18,001 bases of DNA. It comes from an uncultured Thermoleophilia bacterium (GTDB lineage: Bacteria; Actinomycetota; Thermoleophilia; UBA2241). The position numbers and the translations under genes were made by a program. The notes under the pieces are model-generated. The model ran no database searches. It was given only the letters and a program-made list of their open reading frames with translations, and was not told where the DNA came from. Positions 13,003 through 18,001 of this stretch are shown piece by piece; position 1 is the stretch's first letter; each line of letters begins with the position of its first letter. The DNA lies in the NCBI GenBank assembly GCA_903921965.1, contig CAIXSE010000868.1, positions 1-18,001 of the forward strand. The letters are read 5' to 3'.

Positions 13003-13886
13003 GCAGCATGCGCCGCGTGCTCGCCCGCAAGACGGTGCTCGCCGGCCTCGTCATCGTCGCCCTCTTCACGTTCGTGGCCGTGTTCGCCCCGCTGCTCGAG
13101 CCCTACTCTGTGGACAGGCCGAGCGGACCGCCCTTCGCGCCGCCCTCGGCGTCCCACTGGCTGGGCACCGACGACGCCGGCGTGGACATGCTCTCGCTCG
13201 TCATCGCCGGCGCCCAGAACTCGATGCTGGTCGGCTTCGCCGCCGCCTTCGTCGCCGTGCTCATCGGTGGCACCCTGGGCATCATCGCCGGCTACAAGGG
13301 CAGCTGGGGCGAGACCACGGTGACGGGAATCACCGACTTCTTCCTCGTGATCCCGGGACTGCCGCTGATGATCGTGCTCGCGGCCCTCTTCGGGCAGACG
13401 ATCTACCACATCGTCCTGGTCATCGGCCTGCTCGCCTGGATGAGCGTCACCTACGTGGTGCGCGCCCAGGTGCACACCCTCAAGGAGCGCGGCTTCGTTG
13501 CCCGGGCGCGCTCGCTCGGTGCCGGGGACCTCTACATCATCCGTCGCCACATCCTCCCCCACGTGGCCCCGCTGCTCGTCGCCCAGACGGTGCTCACCGT
13601 CGCCTCGGCGGTGTTCTTCGAGGCGGCGCTCGCCTTCATCGGCCTGGGCGACCCCGAGCGCATCTCCTGGGGCACGATCATCCAGAACGCCTTCCTGCAC
13701 TCGGCGGTCTCCTACGGCGCCTGGTGGGCGATCGTCCCGCCGGGCGTGTGCATCGCCCTCGTCGTGCTCGGCAGCTTCCTCATCGGCCAGGGCGTCGAGG
13801 AGGCCATGAACCCGCGGCTCGGGCACGCCCACGTCGCGCCGAAGAGCTTCCGCCTGCGGCGCGCCACCTCGGAGGACGAGGCGTGA
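12999..13886 (+). CDS. Peptide ABC transporter permease 2 (DppC/OppC type)
   Basis: This 295-residue permease has a first helix at about 13-32, then H-W-L-G-T-D-D-A-G-V-D (53-63), the OppC-type periplasmic signature. Further helices follow, then the EAA loop at about 169-188 (A-R-S-L-G-A-G-D and R-R-H-I-L-P-H). The end includes A-L-A-F-I-G-L-G and N-P-R-L, typical of this subunit. Length is normal. It starts within the stop of permease 1, and its own TGA overlaps the GTG of the first ATPase, so the four genes are translationally linked. Confidence 0.92.
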   Translation: MSSMRRVLARKTVLAGLVIVALFTFVAVFAPLLEPYSVDRPSGPPFAPPSASHWLGTDDAGVDMLSLVIAGAQNSMLVGFAAAFVAVLIGGTLGIIAGYKGSWGETTVTGITDFFLVIPGLPLMIVLAALFGQTIYHIVLVIGLLAWMSVTYVVRAQVHTLKERGFVARARSLGAGDLYIIRRHILPHVAPLLVAQTVLTVASAVFFEAALAFIGLGDPERISWGTIIQNAFLHSAVSYGAWWAIVPPGVCIALVVLGSFLIGQGVEEAMNPRLGHAHVAPKSFRLRRATSEDEA

Positions 13887-14842
13887 GCGGCGTCCTCGAG
13901 CTGTCCGGCCTGCACGTCTGGTTCGACGCCCCCGACGGGCGCTACGCCCACGCCGTCCGCGGCGTCGACCTCTCCATCGAGCGTGGTGAGCGGGTCGGCA
14001 TCCTCGGCGAGTCGGGCTGCGGCAAGACGACGCTGATCCTCGCCGCCATGGGTCTGCTGCCCTCCTTCGCCAGCGTCGCCGGCAGCGTGCACCTCGACGG
14101 CCTCGACGTGCTCGCCGGCGGCGAGGCGAGCGCGCGCAGCGTGCGCTGGACCCACGCCGCCATGGTCTTCCAGGGGGCGATGAGCGCCATGAACCCGGTC
14201 TACCGGGTGGGCAAGCAGATCGCCGACCCGATGGTCTTCCACCACGTCTGCCCGACCGCCGAGGCGAAGCGCCGCACCACCGAGCTGCTCGAGCTCGTCG
14301 GCCTGCCCGCCTCGACGGCCAAGCGCTACCCGCACGAGCTCTCCGGCGGCATGCGCCAGCGGGCGGTGATCGCCATGGCCCTCGCCTGCGAGCCCAAGGT
14401 GCTGTTCGCCGACGAGCCGACCACGGCTCTCGACGTCGTCGTCCAGGCGCAGATCGGCGACCTCCTCGCCGAGCTCAGCGAGCGGCTCGGCCTCGCCCTC
14501 GTCATGGTCACCCACGACATCGGCATGATTGCCGAGACGGCGGCCCGCGCCGTGGTCATGTACGCCGGCGTCGTGGTCGAGGACGGCGCCACCCTCGAGG
14601 TGCTCACCGCACCCCGCCACCCCTACACGCAGCTGCTCCTCGAGGCCACGCCGGTGGTCAACCGCGAGCGCCCGCTGGTCTGCATCCCGGGCACCCCGCC
14701 GCGCCTCGACGAGGCGGTCAGCGGCTGCGCCTTCGCGGCGCGCTGCCCGCACGCCTTCGCGGCCTGCGCCACCCGACCGGCGCTGCGCGGCGACGGCCAC
14801 ACGGCCGCCTGCCACGCGCTCGAGCAGGGACGGCTCTCGTGA
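13883..14842 (+). CDS. Peptide ABC transporter ATPase 1 (DppD/OppD type)
   Basis: This 319-residue nucleotide-binding subunit has Walker A G-E-S-G-C-G-K-T at 42-49. The Q-loop is V-F-Q-G-A-M-S-A-M-N-P (95-105), with G where relatives usually have D. The signature is L-S-G-G-M-R-Q at 153-159, Walker B V-L-F-A-D-E-P at 173-179, and the switch His is H211. The C-terminal oligopeptide-transporter extension carries the cysteine cluster G-C-A-F-A-A-R-C-P and further Cys residues. The frame stays open upstream to about 13724, but GTG 13883, overlapping the permease stop as GTGA, matches the family start. It works as a heterodimer with ATPase 2. Confidence 0.92.
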   Translation: MSGVLELSGLHVWFDAPDGRYAHAVRGVDLSIERGERVGILGESGCGKTTLILAAMGLLPSFASVAGSVHLDGLDVLAGGEASARSVRWTHAAMVFQGAMSAMNPVYRVGKQIADPMVFHHVCPTAEAKRRTTELLELVGLPASTAKRYPHELSGGMRQRAVIAMALACEPKVLFADEPTTALDVVVQAQIGDLLAELSERLGLALVMVTHDIGMIAETAARAVVMYAGVVVEDGATLEVLTAPRHPYTQLLLEATPVVNRERPLVCIPGTPPRLDEAVSGCAFAARCPHAFAACATRPALRGDGHTAACHALEQGRLS

Positions 14843-15906
14843 CGCTGCCTCCGACCCCCCCGGACGAGGGCCACCTGCTCGAGGTCTGCGACCTCGCCGT
14901 CCACTTCACCCTCAAGCGTTCGCTCTCTGACCGCCTCGCCGGGCGCGGCGGCAGCGTCGCCTACGCGGTCGACGGCGTCTCGCTCTCCCTCGATCGCGGC
15001 GAGCTCCTCGCCCTCGTCGGCGAGTCGGGCTCGGGCAAGACCACCCTCGCCCTCGCCGCCCTGCGCCTCATCGACCCGACCGCCGGCCGGGTGCTGCTCG
15101 AGGGCCGCGACGTGACCGCCCTGTCGCGTAGCGAGCTGCGCCCCCTCAGGCGGCGCGCGCAGCTCGTCCACCAGGACCCCTACGCGGTGCTCGACCCGCG
15201 CCTGCGCACCTACGACCTGGTCGCCGAGGCGCTGCGCATCCACGGCTACCGCCAGACCTCCGCCGCCGAGGAGCGCGACGCCGTCCACGACGCCCTCGCG
15301 AAGGTCGGCCTCACCCCGGTGGAGAGCTTCGCCAGCCGCTACCCGCACCAGCTCTCCGGCGGCCAGCGCCAGCGGGTCGCGATCGCCGGCAGCCTCGTGC
15401 TCGGCCCCAGCCTCCTGGTCGCCGACGAGCCGGTCTCGATGCTCGACGTCAGCGTGCGCGCCGGCGTCCTCGAGCTGCTCGACCGCCTGCGCGACGAGGA
15501 GCGCCTCGGCATCCTCATGATCACCCACGACCTCGCGACCGCCGCCCACGTCTCCGACCGCGTCGCGGTCATGTACCACGGCAACCTCGTCGAGCTCGGC
15601 CCGGCGCGCACGGTGATCGACCACCCGCAGCACCCCTACACGCAGGCCCTCATCAACGCGGTGCCGCGCGTGCACCGCGAGGAGCAGCGCGTGCGCACCC
15701 TGCCCGGTGAGCCGCCCGACGCCTCCCACGTGCCCCCCGGCTGCCGCTTCCACCCGCGCTGCCCGCTCTGCGAGGAGCGCTGCCGGACGGAGGTGCCGGC
15801 GCTCTTGCCGGCGGCCGGTTCGACAGGGGTGGTGGTGGCGTGTCACCTGAGGAACGTCGCAGAAGCTGTCCCGCCTGCGGTGGCCGCGGGGCCCAGCGCC
15901 CTCTGA
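14839..15906 (+). CDS. Peptide ABC transporter ATPase 2 (DppF/OppF type)
   Basis: This 355-residue ATPase has Walker A G-E-S-G-S-G-K-T at 61-68, Q-loop V-H-Q-D-P-Y-A-V-L-D-P-R (110-121), signature L-S-G-G-Q-R-Q at 172-178, Walker B L-L-V-A-D-E-P at 192-198 and H230 as switch His. The C-terminal extension has G-C-R-F-H-P-R-C-P and two more Cys. The 13-residue insert near residue 30 (S-L-S-D-R-L-A-G-R-G-G) is usual for OppF-type subunits. GTG 14839 overlaps the previous stop as GTGA. The last 30 or so codons are more relaxed in third position than the rest of the gene. The S9 peptidase begins 164 bases later; I see no gene or strong hairpin in that gap. Confidence 0.92.
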   Translation: MTLPPTPPDEGHLLEVCDLAVHFTLKRSLSDRLAGRGGSVAYAVDGVSLSLDRGELLALVGESGSGKTTLALAALRLIDPTAGRVLLEGRDVTALSRSELRPLRRRAQLVHQDPYAVLDPRLRTYDLVAEALRIHGYRQTSAAEERDAVHDALAKVGLTPVESFASRYPHQLSGGQRQRVAIAGSLVLGPSLLVADEPVSMLDVSVRAGVLELLDRLRDEERLGILMITHDLATAAHVSDRVAVMYHGNLVELGPARTVIDHPQHPYTQALINAVPRVHREEQRVRTLPGEPPDASHVPPGCRFHPRCPLCEERCRTEVPALLPAAGSTGVVVACHLRNVAEAVPPAVAAGPSAL

Positions 15907-16070
15907 CGCCCGGCATGGCCCGCATTCCCTTGAGCAGGCACCAGTGCCGTGTCGAAGGACGACGTCGTGGACCCGGATCCAGTCCGTCAGCGTGACGCGA
16001 ACGGCGAGCAGACGCTCCGGTGGACTGCCACCTGGCTCGTGCGCCACGCGCGGATGGAGGAGTCGCTGAG

Positions 16071-18001
16071 ATGACACGAACGGATGCCGCACCTCCGGCT
16101 GAGCCGCGCCCCGTGCGGATTCGTGCCGCCGGCGTCGAGTACGAGGATCCCTTCGCGTGGCTAGAGGAGGAGAGTGAGGAGACACTCGCCTGGCAGCGCG
16201 CGCAGGACGCAGTCGCGGAGCGCGCGCTTCGCACGGCGCCTGGGTTCGCCGAACTGCGCGAGCGCCTCGGGGCGCATCTCGGCTCGATCCGTATGACCGC
16301 TCCCCATAGCTGCGGCGGTCGCTGGATCCGCCTCGCCGGCGACGAGCTCGGCCAGCGACTCGAACTGGCCGACGACCCCGCCGGCCCGTGGCGCACGGTC
16401 CTCAGCGCTGCCGGATTCTCGGAGCCCGGCCGCACGGCCTCGCTCGACTGCTTCTTCCCGTCGCCCGACGGCCGCTGGATCGCTTTCGGCCTCTCCTGGG
16501 GCGGCGACGAGCGGTGGATCCTCCGCCTGCTCGATCTGGATCGCGAGGTCGTGCTGCCGATCGTCGTGCCGGACGCTGAGTTCACGCGGCTGGCCTGGCT
16601 GCCCGACTCGAGCGGATGCTACTTCCCAGTTGGGGAGTTCGACTTCGAAGAACCTCGGGACCTCTTCTTCCTGGGAATGGGAGGCGCGGAGGCTTCACGC
16701 GACGTGCTTCGGGATCTCGGCCTTCACGCTGGGCGCGCCGACCTGGGGATCGGATACACCCCCCAGGTCTCGGTCGACGGCCGCTGGCTGACCGTCGCGG
16801 GGAACGGCAACGGGGGCCGGGTCCGGCTCGCGCGCCGGCTCCCGGAGGGGGAGTGGTTCGAGGTGCTCGAGTGCGCCACCGAGACCCGCGCCTACGGGTT
16901 CGTCGACGGCGACGACTACGTCGCCGTGACAAGCGAGGATGCGCCCAGGGGACGGCTGGTGCGCTTCCCCCTCGCTGCTGGCCGCGACCGCGCGACGTGG
17001 ACCGAGCTGCTGCCCGAATCGGACGAGGTACTGGTGAGCGTCGATCACGTCGCCGGCCACTACGTGGTCTGCAGCATGGCGGACGCCGCTGCGCGCGTGC
17101 GGATCTACGACCGGTCCATGACGCTCGTCGACGAGCTGGCGCTGCCGGGACGCGGCGTGGTCGCCGAGCACGCGAGAGGCGCGACCTACAAGCTGTTCCC
17201 TCCGACGGACGGAGGCAGCCTCGTCGTGTGCGGTGACGCCTTCACCTTCACGTTCACCGCTCCGGGGCTCTCGCCGGCGACCTACCTCTACGACGTTCCC
17301 GCACGCGAGCTCCGTGTCCTCGAGCCGCCGCGGCACGTGCTCGACGTCGTCGACGAGCTGCGGCGCACGCCCGCTCGCGACGGGAGCGAAGCAGCCTACA
17401 CGCTGGTGCGCCGCGGCGACGCCGACCTCTCCCAGCCGCGGCCCACCCTGATCCACGGCTTCGGCGGCCTGGGCATCGCCTTCGTCCCGGGCTACCTCGG
17501 CAAGCTGGCCCCCTTCGTCGAGGCCGGTGGCGTCGCCGTCCTCGCGCACGTGCGTGGGGGTGGGGAGTTCGGCGAGCGCCAGTGGTGGGAGGCGCGCGGG
17601 GAGCGCAGGCAGACTACCTTCGACGACCTCTTCGCGATCGCCGAGGCCCTCATCGCCGATGGCGTCACCACGGCGTCCCAGCTCGGTCTCGTGGGCACGT
17701 CGAGCGGCGGGACGCTGGCGACGGCGGCGTTGGCCCAGCGGCCCGAGCTCTGGGGCGCGGTCTGCGCGCAGATGCCGGTCGCAGACCTGCTCACGCCCGC
17801 GCTCGACGGCTTCGTCTACCTCACGACGGTCGTCGACCACGGCGACCCGAGGACTCCCGATGGCGCGCGGGCACTGGCTCGCTGGTCTCCGTATCAGCAT
17901 CTGCGAGAAGCCGCCTATCCGCCGGTGCTCGTCTGGGCGGGCGAGGACGACACGCGCCAGGGCGTCTGGCACGCACGCAAGCTCGCGGCTCGGCTGCAGC
18001 A
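16071..18001 (+). CDS. S9 family peptidase (prolyl oligopeptidase-like), cut by window end
   Basis: The frame is open from ATG 16071, with GGAGGAG at 16056-16062, to the window end (643 codons visible). The N-terminus shows E-D-P-F-A-W-L-E-E (the Y-x-W-L-E-type opening of S9A) and then a beta-propeller region to about residue 420. The hydrolase domain has H-V-R-G-G-G-E-F-G-E at 493-502, the nucleophile elbow G-T-S-S-G-G with S544, and the acid in G-E-D-D-T-R with D627. There is no signal peptide, so it acts in the cytoplasm on imported short peptides, classically after proline. The catalytic His is missing because of truncation, but the fragment at 1-256 supplies it in exact frame, giving 723 residues. 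It follows the transporter operon by 164 bases on the same strand. Confidence 0.9.
   Translation, partial: MTRTDAAPPAEPRPVRIRAAGVEYEDPFAWLEEESEETLAWQRAQDAVAERALRTAPGFAELRERLGAHLGSIRMTAPHSCGGRWIRLAGDELGQRLELADDPAGPWRTVLSAAGFSEPGRTASLDCFFPSPDGRWIAFGLSWGGDERWILRLLDLDREVVLPIVVPDAEFTRLAWLPDSSGCYFPVGEFDFEEPRDLFFLGMGGAEASRDVLRDLGLHAGRADLGIGYTPQVSVDGRWLTVAGNGNGGRVRLARRLPEGEWFEVLECATETRAYGFVDGDDYVAVTSEDAPRGRLVRFPLAAGRDRATWTELLPESDEVLVSVDHVAGHYVVCSMADAAARVRIYDRSMTLVDELALPGRGVVAEHARGATYKLFPPTDGGSLVVCGDAFTFTFTAPGLSPATYLYDVPARELRVLEPPRHVLDVVDELRRTPARDGSEAAYTLVRRGDADLSQPRPTLIHGFGGLGIAFVPGYLGKLAPFVEAGGVAVLAHVRGGGEFGERQWWEARGERRQTTFDDLFAIAEALIADGVTTASQLGLVGTSSGGTLATAALAQRPELWGAVCAQMPVADLLTPALDGFVYLTTVVDHGDPRTPDGARALARWSPYQHLREAAYPPVLVWAGEDDTRQGVWHARKLAARLQ
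17987..18001. repeat. Terminal direct repeat, right copy
   Basis: This is identical to bases 1-15. See the left copy: both lie at the same codons of an S9 peptidase, which indicates wrap-around or a tandem unit of 17,986 bp. Confidence 0.8.

Noticed and set aside
13724..13882. N-terminal extension of ATPase 1
   Set aside because: The frame is open, but the extension is Arg/Pro-rich, lies inside the permease gene, and GTG 13883 gives the expected family start.
15907..16070. Third copy of the promoter/operator module before the S9 gene
   Set aside because: The 164-base gap contains no TTGACA, CACATTC or TACGTAA in the required spacing, so the S9 gene is probably read from the transporter operon.
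11827..16185. Chain of long minus-strand frames opposite the permease and ATPase genes
   Set aside because: They are Glu/Gly/Arg/His-rich antisense frames caused by strict G/C third positions. The + strand genes carry Walker A/B, signature and EAA motifs.
16695..17972. 425-codon minus-strand frame opposite the S9 peptidase
   Set aside because: It is an antisense shadow; the + strand frame has the G-T-S-S-G-G elbow and the catalytic Asp.
1..18001. CRISPR arrays, tRNA/rRNA genes and insertion sequences
   Set aside because: I looked for regularly spaced repeats, cloverleaf-like segments, and transposase or terminal inverted repeats and saw none.

Overview
The window is very GC-rich, mostly single-copy coding DNA with GTG/TTG starts, 4-base stop/start overlaps and strong GGAGG-type ribosome binding sites. 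This fits a high-GC actinomycete-like bacterium (Actinomycetota). I see no tRNA, rRNA, CRISPR array, transposase, integrase, or replication, partition or mobilisation gene.

Layout. Positions 1-256 hold the C-terminal end of an S9 (prolyl oligopeptidase family) peptidase. It is followed on the + strand by a metal-dependent amidohydrolase (291-1595), a proline-iminopeptidase-like alpha/beta hydrolase (1651-2529), an AEC-type permease (2625-3551) and a broken C-terminal remnant resembling LarA/DUF2088 proteins (3613-3911), which ends in a strong hairpin. A largely non-coding stretch (3912-4477) carries operator-like repeats and a weak orphan minus-strand frame. Next come a Tat-exported metallo-beta-lactamase-fold hydrolase (4478-5746), a bidirectional hairpin terminator, and a minus-strand operon in the order TetR2, VOC/glyoxalase protein, TetR1, CocE/NonD (S15-like) hydrolase (9672 down to 5858). 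Divergent from it on the + strand is a complete peptide ABC transporter: lipoprotein binding protein (9835-11550), then two permeases and two ATPases (12037-15906) joined by 4-base overlaps. The N-terminal 640 residues of an S9 peptidase (16071 to the window end) close the window.

How it fits together. The locus reads as a peptide-scavenging and peptide-hydrolysing module. A Dpp/Opp-type transporter imports peptides, and several hydrolases from families known for acting near proline (S9, HGGPG-type S33, S15/CocE, Xaa-Pro-dipeptidase-like amidohydrolase) could process them. A pair of paralogous, noncanonical TetR-type regulators sits divergent from the transporter. The binding-protein gene and the permease operon have matching, ungapped promoter/operator modules (9654-9712 and 11740-11798), so they are probably controlled together. 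The substrate is inferred from families only.

Most striking observation. The first 15 bases of the window are identical to the last 15, at the same codon phase of the same protein. Joining end to start gives one uninterrupted S9 peptidase of about 723 residues with all three catalytic residues. The window therefore looks like one full turn of a circular sequence of 17,986 bp, or one unit of a tandem repeat of that size. In that case the transporter, S9 peptidase, amidohydrolase, aminopeptidase and AEC permease form one continuous + strand gene run from 12037 through the junction to about 3911.
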